64,000 bases of DNA from JAGSPQ01 sp038206395. Lineage in GTDB: Bacteria; Myxococcota; Myxococcia; Myxococcales; Myxococcaceae. Below the pieces are notes generated by a model. That model saw only the letters and a program-made list of their open reading frames with translations. It was not told the DNA's origin and made no database searches. The position numbers and the translations under genes were made by a program. Positions 41,222-49,416 of the stretch are shown here, piece after piece; positions within the stretch are counted from its first letter, which is position 1, and every line of letters starts with the position of its first letter. The stretch is from positions 13,219-77,218 of the forward strand of contig JBBRAX010000036.1 in assembly GCA_038206395.1 (NCBI GenBank), written 5' to 3'.

Positions 41222-42976
41222 CTAACGCCCCAGCAGCGACTCGACCACCTGCCGAGCAATCGGGTGGTACCCATGCTGGTACTTGTCGAAGCACGCCTTC
41301 GCGCGCGATCTCGTCGCAGGGTTGCGGGCCAGCGCCTCGTACAGCGGGCGCAGGTATTTCATCCGCCCGACCTGCCCCAGCACCTCTTCGATGCGGGGCG
41401 TCGCGGGCGCGTAGCCGCCGCTGGCGGCCAGCGAAAGCCAGGCGACCAGCACTTCGTAGTTGGCGCTCTGGGTCAGCCGGAAGCGCGAGTCGAGCTCAGC
41501 GGCGGCTTCGAGCGACAGGGGCCGAGGGACGCTGTTCAGGTACAGCTGCCACTGCGTCACGTCCCACCCCTGGGCCTGCGCGGGCGTCGGCACCGCGCCG
41601 TTGAGCTTCATCACCGCGTCGAGCTTCGCCGACTTCGCGACGGGTGCATTGGCAGGGACGCCCGGGCCGTCGATCCATTCCCGGCCGTTGATCTTCTCGA
41701 GCGCCCCGGGCATTTCCTTGTCACACAGCGCAATGAAGTCGTCCGTCGTGATCGACCGGAACCGGAAGGTGCCGAGGTACGAGCGAAGGAACCGGTCGAA
41801 CGCCTCGCGACCCACCGCTTCCTCGAGCGCGACCAGCAGCAAGCACCCCTTCTCGTACGGCACTTGAGAGTAAGCGTCGTCGGGGTCGACACCGGCCAGC
41901 GAGGTGCGCAGCCTGGTCAGCTCGGGCCGATTGGCGAGCCGCTGCACTGCTTCGTCCAGCGACTTCCGGCCGAGCGCCGCGTGAAGGCCCGCGACCTCTT
42001 TGCCTTCCAGCGCCTCGAGGATCCGCCTTTCTGCGTACACGGTGAACCCTTCGTTCAGCCAGAAGTGCTCGGCGTTCGCGTTCGAGACGAGGTTCCCCGT
42101 CCACGAGTGGGCAAGCTCATGGGCGACCACGTTCACGAGCGAACGATCGCCCGTGATGATCGTCGGGGTGACAAAGGTGAGCCGCGGGTTTTCCATGCCG
42201 CCGTAGGGAAACGACGGAGGCATCGTGAGCAGATCGAAGCGATCCCAGTCGTAGGGGCCGAACAGCTGCTCGGCCGCCTGGATCATCGCGTCGACGCCGG
42301 CGAACTCATCGGCCGACGCCTCGACCTGCGACGGTTCGGCGTAGACGCGCGACCGCGGGCCCAGCTCGCGCGAGGCGAGATCGCCAACGGCGAAGGCCAG
42401 CAGGTACGGAGGAATCGGCTGCGGCATCGCGAACGACTCGGTCGCCTCGGCGCCCTTCAGCTCGCGCTGCACCCACCCCGCCGCCATCACCGCCTTCAGG
42501 TGCGCAGGCACCGTCAGCTGCGCCTCGAAGCGAATGCGAAGGCGCGGCGTGTCCTGCAGCGGCACGACGGAACGCGCGTGAATGGCCTGGCACTGGCTGA
42601 ACAGAAACGGCTGCTTCTTGCCGGCCGTCTGCGCCGGGTCGAGCCACTGCAGCGCCGAGGCCTCGGGCGACGTCCGGTACCCGATGCGCACGCCGCGGCA
42701 GCCATTGGGCAGCGCGATCGACAGGCGCGACCCGAGCACGGGGTCGGCGGCGTGGAGCTCGAACTTCAGCGTCGACCCGTCCAACGCTGCGACCGAATCG
42801 ATCGTCAGATCGCGGGTGTCGAGATCCACCGAGCCACCCTGCGAACCGCGATCGAAGTGGAGCTCGGCGACAGCGCTGAGGCGGCGGGTGGCGAAGTCGA
42901 CGCGCGCCTTCCACACCAACAGCTCGGTGCCAGGCTGCGTGTCGTCGTTGTACGAGTGGGGATCTCGGCGGGCCAT
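41222..42976 (-). CDS. M1 aminopeptidase, leukotriene-A4-hydrolase type
   Basis: 584 residues. An N-terminal beta-saddle domain, exopeptidase motif GGMEN in FPYGGMENPRLTF, zinc site HELAHSW with the downstream Glu in NEGFTVYAERR, and the C-terminal helical armadillo domain of LTA4 hydrolases. It removes N-terminal residues from peptides; bacterial members seldom have confirmed epoxide hydrolase activity. No signal peptide. First gene of the M1-SGNH-Hsp70 operon and divergent from the MMPL transporter gene (87 bp between starts). Confidence 0.92.
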   Translation of the reverse strand: MARRDPHSYNDDTQPGTELLVWKARVDFATRRLSAVAELHFDRGSQGGSVDLDTRDLTIDSVAALDGSTLKFELHAADPVLGSRLSIALPNGCRGVRIGYRTSPEASALQWLDPAQTAGKKQPFLFSQCQAIHARSVVPLQDTPRLRIRFEAQLTVPAHLKAVMAAGWVQRELKGAEATESFAMPQPIPPYLLAFAVGDLASRELGPRSRVYAEPSQVEASADEFAGVDAMIQAAEQLFGPYDWDRFDLLTMPPSFPYGGMENPRLTFVTPTIITGDRSLVNVVAHELAHSWTGNLVSNANAEHFWLNEGFTVYAERRILEALEGKEVAGLHAALGRKSLDEAVQRLANRPELTRLRTSLAGVDPDDAYSQVPYEKGCLLLVALEEAVGREAFDRFLRSYLGTFRFRSITTDDFIALCDKEMPGALEKINGREWIDGPGVPANAPVAKSAKLDAVMKLNGAVPTPAQAQGWDVTQWQLYLNSVPRPLSLEAAAELDSRFRLTQSANYEVLVAWLSLAASGGYAPATPRIEEVLGQVGRMKYLRPLYEALARNPATRSRAKACFDKYQHGYHPIARQVVESLLGR

Positions 42977-43063
42977 GGCGCCGTCTTACCTGAACCTCAA
43001 GAATCCGCAGCGCTCGGAGGCCGACAGGCGATATGCAGACGCGCCCGATCTGGGTTTGGGCCG

Positions 43064-45556
43064 ATGGAGGTCGTCTTGGCGGACAGCGGTTGGATGGGTC
43101 GATTCGAGCGGACGCTTGGGAATCTCGCAGTCAAGTCGCACCGGAACCCCGTCGTCGCGCTGGTGATTGCGGGCGTGCTCACCGCGGTGGGCGCCTTCTT
43201 CTCGGCCCGGCTGCCGATGGTCGCCGACCTCGAGAAGCTGCTGCCGAAGACCTTCGACTCGGTGAAGGGCCTCGACCCGCTCAAAGAAAGGTTCGGCGGC
43301 ATCGGCTACGTGGTGGTCGTCGGCGTCAACGGCACCACCGAGCAGCTGAAGGCGTTCGCCGACGAGTACGCGCCGCGCATGGAAAAAGAGCTGCCGGGCA
43401 TTCGTTACGTCGATCACAAGCGGTCGGGCCGCTTCTTCGAAGAAAGAAAGCTCTACTACCTGTCGCTGGAAGACCTGAAGGAGGTCGCGCGCCGGGTGAA
43501 GGAACGCGAGAAATACGAGCGCCGCCAGCTGAACCCGATGTTCGTGAAGCTGGACGAGGAAGAAGTGCCGTCGCTGGACATGAGCGACATCGAGCTCAAG
43601 TACGGCACCCGTTCAGACCAGCGCCTCGCCTCGGGCGGTGACTACTACCTCGACGAAGAACGCAAGCTGGTGGTGCTGCTCGGCAAGCCGGATCAGATCG
43701 CCTCTGACCTCACCTTCAGCGAGCGCGTCGTCGTCGCGGCCGAGGACTACTTCAAGAAGCAGGATCTGACGCGCTTCGGCCCGAACTTCCGCATCAGCCT
43801 CACCGGTACGTTCAAGTACAAGGTCGACCAGCAGCGGCAGCTGTCGAACGACATGACGCGGGCCACGATCCTCGCGTTCCTGTTGCTGATCGGCTACCTC
43901 ATCTTCCACTTCCGCGGGATCCTGCCGGTGTTCTGCGTGCTGGTGCCGGTCTCGGTCGGCCTGGCGTGGACGTACGGCGCCACGTTCTTCATCTTCGGCG
44001 GCATCAACATTCTCACCGGCTTCCTCGGAGCGGTGCTCGGCGGCCTCGGCACCGAGCACGGCATCCACCTGGTCGGCAGGTACAGCGCGCTGCGCAGCGA
44101 AGGCGAGTCATCGGAAGAAGCGACGCGCGACGCCTTCTCGCACACGGGCAGCTCGGCGATCACGTCGTCGCTGGTCGCGGCGCTGACCTTCATGTCGATC
44201 GCTTTCAGCGAGTTCGGCGCCTTCCGTGAGTTCGGCGTGATCGCGGCGATCGGCATGCTGGTGGTCGTCGCCTCCTACTTCCTGGTGCTTCCCGCGGTGT
44301 TCGGCCTCGCCAGCAAGTTCGGCTGGAAGCCGCGCGGCATCTCGATGACCAACAGCGAGCTGGCCCACCTGCTGCCAAAACACCAGGGCAAGATCGCGCT
44401 CGGTGTCGGCGCGGTGCTCGCGCTGATGATCTACGAGATCCCCGGCGTTCGCTTCGACTACGACTTCGGCGCGCTCGAAGACTCGACGCTGCCTTCGTTC
44501 GAGCTCGACGCCGAGGTGAACAACATCCTCGGCTACAACATGGAGCCCGTCGTCATTCTGACGAACAAGACCTCGAGCGAACGGATGTTGGTGGAGGCGC
44601 TGAAGCAGCGGCAGAAGGAACAGGGCACCAAGTCGACGATCGACTTCGTGGCCGCGCTCGACGACCTCGTGCCGACCCAGCAGGCCGAGAAGCGCGAAGT
44701 GCTGGATCAGATCAAGAAGACGCTGGACAAGGTGGACGCCTCGGCGCTGGAAGCCGACACGGCCGAACGGCTGGCGAACTTCAAGAAGATGGTCGAGCCC
44801 GGGCCTTTCCAGCGGGGAGACATCCCCATCTCGGTGCGCCGCCAGTTCGAAGGCATCAAGCCCGGCCAGGAAGGCGGCTTCGTCCTCATCTTCCCGAACA
44901 TCAAGCTGTCGGAAGGCCTCGAGGTGGTGCGGTTCGCGAAGGAAGTGCGCGGCATCGAGCTGCCCAACGGCGAGAAGTTCTCGGCGGCCGGCGAGGCGAT
45001 GATTCTCGCCGACGTGCTCCTGATGGTGCTTCGCGAGGGCAAGCCGATTCTGTTCGCGGCGATCTTCTCGGTGCTGCTGGCGATGTGGATCATGCTGCGG
45101 TCGCTGAAGCTCGCGCTGCTGTGCATGATGCCCACGGTGCTGTCGATTCTGGCGCAGACGGGAATGATGACGATCCTCGACCTGCCCTTCAACTACCTGA
45201 ACATCTTGTTGGTGCCAGTGATGATCGGCACCACGGTCGACGCGGGTGTTCACCTGGTCTCGCGCATCACCGAGAACAAGGGCAACTTCGGCGGCGTCTA
45301 CGGCGAGACGGGCCGCGCGATCGTCGGCGGGCTCGTCACCTCTGGCGTGGGCTTCTCGGCGATGCTGCTGGCCGACCACCCGGGCCTCAACTCGATGGGC
45401 CGGCTTGCGATCCTGGGCTTCGCGATCAACCTGATCGTGATGCTCGTTTTCTTCCCGGCGGTGTTGCTATGGCTGCAGAAGAAGGGCCTCATCCGCTCGG
45501 TCGAAGCGAATTCTGGCGAGCCAGCTGCGTCAGTCAGCACAGATGCAAAACCTTAA
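43064..45556 (+). CDS. MMPL/RND-superfamily lipid exporter (HpnN-like)
   Basis: 830 residues. A first helix at about 30-50, a periplasmic loop (about 55-255), helices at about 270-430 as a sterol-sensing/MMPL block (including GTEHGIHLVGRYSALR), a second loop (about 470-640), and a second helix block (about 655-810, with GTTVDAGVHLVSRI and FAINLIVMLVFFPAVLLW). The duplicated five-helix layout is RND type; size and the MlaC-like partner fit HpnN, which moves hopanoids to the outer membrane. The ATG at 43064 lacks a good ribosome site; TTG at 43076 has GGAGG five bases ahead. It opens a three-gene operon. Confidence 0.85.
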   Translation: MEVVLADSGWMGRFERTLGNLAVKSHRNPVVALVIAGVLTAVGAFFSARLPMVADLEKLLPKTFDSVKGLDPLKERFGGIGYVVVVGVNGTTEQLKAFADEYAPRMEKELPGIRYVDHKRSGRFFEERKLYYLSLEDLKEVARRVKEREKYERRQLNPMFVKLDEEEVPSLDMSDIELKYGTRSDQRLASGGDYYLDEERKLVVLLGKPDQIASDLTFSERVVVAAEDYFKKQDLTRFGPNFRISLTGTFKYKVDQQRQLSNDMTRATILAFLLLIGYLIFHFRGILPVFCVLVPVSVGLAWTYGATFFIFGGINILTGFLGAVLGGLGTEHGIHLVGRYSALRSEGESSEEATRDAFSHTGSSAITSSLVAALTFMSIAFSEFGAFREFGVIAAIGMLVVVASYFLVLPAVFGLASKFGWKPRGISMTNSELAHLLPKHQGKIALGVGAVLALMIYEIPGVRFDYDFGALEDSTLPSFELDAEVNNILGYNMEPVVILTNKTSSERMLVEALKQRQKEQGTKSTIDFVAALDDLVPTQQAEKREVLDQIKKTLDKVDASALEADTAERLANFKKMVEPGPFQRGDIPISVRRQFEGIKPGQEGGFVLIFPNIKLSEGLEVVRFAKEVRGIELPNGEKFSAAGEAMILADVLLMVLREGKPILFAAIFSVLLAMWIMLRSLKLALLCMMPTVLSILAQTGMMTILDLPFNYLNILLVPVMIGTTVDAGVHLVSRITENKGNFGGVYGETGRAIVGGLVTSGVGFSAMLLADHPGLNSMGRLAILGFAINLIVMLVFFPAVLLWLQKKGLIRSVEANSGEPAASVSTDAKP

Positions 45557-45566
45557 GGAGAACACC

Positions 45567-46175
45567 ATGTTGAAGACCGCTTTGATCCTCGCCGCCCTGC
45601 TGCCCTCGATCGCGCTCGCGGGCCTGCCCGAAGACGGGAAGAAGCGCACCGAAGGGTTCATCAACGGACTCCTCGCGGTGAAGTCGACCGACAAGGGCTC
45701 GCTGTCGAAGGAAGACAAGGACGCCAACCTGAAGACGTTTGCCGAGCTCGACGGCTTCTTCGACTGGGACTACCTGATGACCGAGCCGGTGAAGCCGCGC
45801 GCGGACAAGTTCAGCCCGGCCGAGAAAGACGAGTTCAACAAGAAGTTCAAGGAAGTGCTGCGCCTCGCCGCGTACCCCGACTCGGGCAGCTTCTTCCGCA
45901 CCGCGAAGTACAAGGTGAACAACGGCGTCGAGACCGCACCCGACAAGGTCACCGTCTCGATCGACGCGAAGAAGGGCGACATCGAGACCAAGGTCGACAT
46001 CCACTTCAAGAAAGCCGGCGACACCCTGAAGCTGTACGACGTCTCGTTCGACGGCGACTCGCTGGTGAAGGACTACCAGAACCAGATGGTCCGCATCATC
46101 GACAAGGGCGGCGCGAAGGACCTGATCGCCAAGATTGACAAGCGCAAGGCTGACCTCGAAAAACCGAAAAAGTGA
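45567..46175 (+). CDS. MlaC/Ttg2D-family periplasmic lipid-binding protein
   Basis: 202 residues. A signal peptide (MLKTALILAALLPSIALA) and an MlaC/toluene-tolerance fold: helical start with GFINGLLAVKSTDKGS, the conserved FDWDYLMTEP-type segment (usually FD...M), and a sheet region KADLEKPKK at the end. In Mla systems it ferries phospholipids across the periplasm; in hopanoid clusters the related HpnM pairs with HpnN. The start is certain: AAGGAG is 6 bases before the ATG and overlaps the stop codon of the MMPL gene. It overlaps the TolC gene by GTGA. Confidence 0.85.
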   Translation: MLKTALILAALLPSIALAGLPEDGKKRTEGFINGLLAVKSTDKGSLSKEDKDANLKTFAELDGFFDWDYLMTEPVKPRADKFSPAEKDEFNKKFKEVLRLAAYPDSGSFFRTAKYKVNNGVETAPDKVTVSIDAKKGDIETKVDIHFKKAGDTLKLYDVSFDGDSLVKDYQNQMVRIIDKGGAKDLIAKIDKRKADLEKPKK

Positions 46176-47569
46176 ACCCACTCCTGATCGCAGTGTTGAT
46201 GGCGGCGGAACCGGCGAGCGTCGAACAGGCGCCGCCGACCGTGCTCGCTCCTCCGGCGGCATCGGTTCGCCGCATGACCCTCGATGACTGCGTTCGGGAG
46301 GCGTTGAAGGAAAGCGGAACCCTGGTCGAAGCCCGGGGCAAGGTGACTGAGTGGCAGGGCAAGCTGCTCGAGGTCGAGAGCGCGTACTGGCCGAAGCTGC
46401 AAGGCCTTGCGTTCGTGGCCCCGGTCTACGGCGTGAAGCTGGCGCCCGGAGCGCAATTGGGTGATCGCCCCCACCCGCTCTACGAATCCGACTGGAAGAA
46501 CCTCAACAGCTGGGGGCCCTACACCAAGCTCCAGCTGACGCTGGCGCAGCCGCTGTACACGTTCGGCCGCCAGCCCGCGGGCGAGAAGGCGGCGCTGAAC
46601 CGGCTCGAGGTCGAGAAAGCGCGCTACCTGCAGGTGCGCAACACGGTCGCGCTCGAGGTGCGCCGGTACTACTTCCTTCACCTGTTCGCCCGATCGATGC
46701 AGCCCGCGCTGGACCAGGCGAAGAGCATCCTCGACGAGGCCAACAAGTCGGCCCAAGAGGCGTACCTCGAGGCCAACGGCAGCGTCACCCAGGTCGACCT
46801 CGCCAAGCTTCGCTACGGCGGCACGGTGCTGGGCAAGGGCCTGATTCAGGCGGAAATCGGCCAGAAGCTCGCGCTCGCCGCGCTGAAGCACACGATGGGC
46901 ATGGCGCAGTCGGTGGACATCGAGCTGGTCGAAGAGGCGCTGGCGCCGTTGCCGAAAGAGCCCCTGCCCTCGCTGGATCATTTCGTCCTCAAGGCGCTGG
47001 AGCACCGGCCTGAGATGGCGCAGGTGAAGTACGGCACCGAGGCTGCCCGGTGGTTCGCGCGCAGCGAGGCGCTGTCGTCCATGCCGACCGCGTTCATCGC
47101 CTTTCAGCTGGATCTCAACTGGTCGCCGCGGCGGCCGACGGAGGCTGACCAGTTCGCCTACGACCGCTTCAACAACATCAGCCCGGGCCTCGCAGCTGGC
47201 TTCCTCTTCGACATCGACCCGCGCAAGACGTGGGCGCGCCACGAGGGCGCCAAGGGCCTGATCGAGCAGGTCGAAGGCCTCAAGAAGTTCGCGTCGACGG
47301 GCATCCCCGTCGAGGTTCGCAAGGCGTACGACGATGCGGTGCAGGCCGACATGCTGACGCGGCTTGCGAATGACGGCTCGGCCGCAGGCCGCAAGTGGCT
47401 GGTGTTCGCGGGCACGGCGTACGTCGCGGGCACGGGTGAAGCGAAGGATCTGCTCGAAGGCCTGGTCGTGTACCTGACGGCGCGGCAGTCGTACTTCGAG
47501 AGCCTTCAGGCCTCGCACTTCGCGCGGGCTCAGCTGCTGTACGTCACCGGCGAAACCGGCGTCGACTGA
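46172..47569 (+). CDS. TolC-family outer-membrane efflux protein
   Basis: 465 residues. Two repeats of the TolC helical/barrel module (MTLDDCVREALKESGTLVEARGKV; later HFVLKALEHRPEMAQVKYG), long coiled helices, and amphipathic strands such as YTKLQLTLAQPLYTFGRQ. The signal peptide is short (MNPLLIAVLMAAEP) and the start is GTG, coupled to the MlaC-like gene by GTGA. No periplasmic adaptor (HlyD/MFP) is encoded alongside, which is unusual for a TolC efflux complex. The MlaC-like protein may substitute, or the TolC may work with adaptors elsewhere. Confidence 0.85.
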   Translation: MNPLLIAVLMAAEPASVEQAPPTVLAPPAASVRRMTLDDCVREALKESGTLVEARGKVTEWQGKLLEVESAYWPKLQGLAFVAPVYGVKLAPGAQLGDRPHPLYESDWKNLNSWGPYTKLQLTLAQPLYTFGRQPAGEKAALNRLEVEKARYLQVRNTVALEVRRYYFLHLFARSMQPALDQAKSILDEANKSAQEAYLEANGSVTQVDLAKLRYGGTVLGKGLIQAEIGQKLALAALKHTMGMAQSVDIELVEEALAPLPKEPLPSLDHFVLKALEHRPEMAQVKYGTEAARWFARSEALSSMPTAFIAFQLDLNWSPRRPTEADQFAYDRFNNISPGLAAGFLFDIDPRKTWARHEGAKGLIEQVEGLKKFASTGIPVEVRKAYDDAVQADMLTRLANDGSAAGRKWLVFAGTAYVAGTGEAKDLLEGLVVYLTARQSYFESLQASHFARAQLLYVTGETGVD

Positions 47570-47571
47570 CG

Positions 47572-48729
47572 ATGCGGCGGCTCGGCATCGCGTTGCTGCT
47601 GGCGTTGGTGGTGTTGCCCGGCTGCACGTCGAGCCGGCGTCAGCGGCCCCCGCGCGATCGCGCTTCGAAGATCGTCGACGCGCCGCTGCGCTTCGTCTTC
47701 ATCGACCTCGGGCAGGCCGATTCGATGATGGTCATCTACCGCGGCAAGGTGCTGCTGATGGACGCGGGCGAGTCGCGCACCGACGAAGACGCGAACAAGT
47801 TCCACGTCATCGGCGAACGCCTGCAAGAGCTCACCGGCAAGCGGCACATCGACACGTTTGTCTTGAGCCACTACCACCGCGATCACATCGGCGACGAGAA
47901 AGACCAGACAGGCCTGTTCGGGTTGATCGCGTCTGACGGCGTGACGGTGGGCGAGCTCATCGATCGCGGCCCGGACAACTACGGGGAAAGCGGCGAGAAG
48001 GGCGAGACCCAGAAAGGCTACGAGCGCGCGGTGCCGAAGTGGCTGTCGTCGGGCAAGGTGAAGACGCACCGCGCGGTGACCGTCGGTGACAAGGTGGACC
48101 TCGGCGAAGGCCTTCAGATCGACGTCGTGGCGGCGAACGGCAACGGGCTGCTGGAGGCGCTGGCGAAGAGCAACCCGGCCGAGCTCGACGCCTACCCCGC
48201 TTCTGAAAACGACTACTCGGTGGCCTTGAAGTTCACCTACCAGGACTTCGAGCTCTTCGCGGGCGGAGACCTGACGGGCTTGACCCAGCACCGCGAGTTC
48301 GGCAACCGCCGCGAGGGCTACCACGACATCGAGTCGAGCACGGCTGAGCGCGTGGGCGACGTCGAGGTCTACCGGGCAGATCACCACGGCTCGGCGCACT
48401 CGTCGAACGCGTGCTTCATGAGCGTCTTGAGCCCCGAGGTGTCCGTCGTCTCGTCGGGCGCCAACAACTACGGCCACCCCACCCCGAAGGCGTTCGATGC
48501 GATGGCCGCCTCGGGCAAGGTCTTCATCACCGGCGGCGCGGACGTGAGGGTTCAGAAGCACGTCGAGAAGTCGATTGTCGGGGGCGACGTCACCGTGCTG
48601 GTCGACGCCGACGGCAAGCGCTACTCGGTGAACGGCCGCGACCTGCGAGCGAAGTCGGAAGCGCAGGAAGACGAGCAGCGGCCCGACCGCCCGCGGAAGT
48701 GCGTCGGCGAGAACGTCGCTCCGCACTGA
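47572..48729 (+). CDS. ComEC-like metallo-beta-lactamase-fold lipoprotein
   Basis: 385 residues. Signal peptide with lipobox VVLPGC, followed by a metallo-beta-lactamase fold: FIDLGQADSMMV, LMDAGES, the metal motif SHYHRDHIG, LFAGGDL and VYRADHHGSAHSSN. This is the lineage of the C-terminal ComEC/Rec2 domain, here as a free-standing membrane-tethered hydrolase. A nuclease or phosphodiesterase role outside the cytoplasm is plausible. The last 40 residues are a charged tail. It starts 2 bp after the TolC gene, so it is probably in the same transcript. Confidence 0.82.
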   Translation: MRRLGIALLLALVVLPGCTSSRRQRPPRDRASKIVDAPLRFVFIDLGQADSMMVIYRGKVLLMDAGESRTDEDANKFHVIGERLQELTGKRHIDTFVLSHYHRDHIGDEKDQTGLFGLIASDGVTVGELIDRGPDNYGESGEKGETQKGYERAVPKWLSSGKVKTHRAVTVGDKVDLGEGLQIDVVAANGNGLLEALAKSNPAELDAYPASENDYSVALKFTYQDFELFAGGDLTGLTQHREFGNRREGYHDIESSTAERVGDVEVYRADHHGSAHSSNACFMSVLSPEVSVVSSGANNYGHPTPKAFDAMAASGKVFITGGADVRVQKHVEKSIVGGDVTVLVDADGKRYSVNGRDLRAKSEAQEDEQRPDRPRKCVGENVAPH

Positions 48730-48848
48730 GCACTGCGGTGGGCAGTGGATAAGCGCGTGGACGCTCCAGTGTCGGGGGGCGCAGCGGTCAGGCCCGCGGA
48801 ACCACTGAAGGTGGAGGTGGGCAGCGGGTTTGCAGTGCATCCGCGCGG

Positions 48849-49319
48849 ATGCGCACCGTCCCCAACGAAAGAGCCCTGAAGGACCAGGCCCACGTGCTGC
48901 TCCGCAAGGGCAGGCTCGCCGACGCCGCCGAGCTCTACCGGCAGCTGATCGCGCTCAACACGAAGGACGCGTCGCTGCGGTTGCACCACGCCGAGCTGTG
49001 CGATCGGCTGAACCAGAAAGATCGCGCGGTGGCGTCCTACCAGGTCGCGGCGCACCTGCTTAAAAGTGCCGGCCACACCGCCAAAGCGCGCGCGGCGATC
49101 AACGCGGGGCTGCGCGTGTCGTCCGAAGATTCAGGGCTGCGGCGGGCGCTTCGGGACATGGCTCCACCGCTGACGCTGGTTCCGAAGCCGCCTGCCTGGC
49201 TGGACGACGTTCCTCCCGACGAGGCGCTCACCGAGCCGCACCTGATGGCGGTCGACGAGCCGGGGAAGAGCAACCGCACCGTGAGCCAGCGGGCGCCGCA
49301 GCGCGCGCAGACCCGGTAA
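48849..49319 (+). CDS. TPR-repeat protein
   Basis: 156 residues. Two to three tetratricopeptide units (LKDQAHVLLRKGRLADAAELYRQLI, LRLHHAELCDRLNQKDRAVASYQVA and KARAAINAGLRVSSED), then a Pro-rich, probably disordered tail with DDVPPDEA. No signal peptide, so a cytoplasmic scaffold. The 119-bp gap from the lipoprotein gene contains nothing recognisable. Partner unknown. Confidence 0.7.
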   Translation: MRTVPNERALKDQAHVLLRKGRLADAAELYRQLIALNTKDASLRLHHAELCDRLNQKDRAVASYQVAAHLLKSAGHTAKARAAINAGLRVSSEDSGLRRALRDMAPPLTLVPKPPAWLDDVPPDEALTEPHLMAVDEPGKSNRTVSQRAPQRAQTR

Positions 49320-49416
49320 ACCCGTTCATCCCTTCAGAGCAGACAAGGCCAGCGCATCCCCAAAGGGCACGCGGCCGAGCACCGATTCCGAGCTCGCTTC
49401 CTGGCCCTTCTGCGAA

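Noticed and set aside
41204..43063. Possible 620-codon N-terminal extension of the MMPL transporter
   Set aside because: This upstream open frame is antisense to the M1 peptidase, which has intact catalytic motifs. The transporter naturally begins at 43064 or a few codons later.
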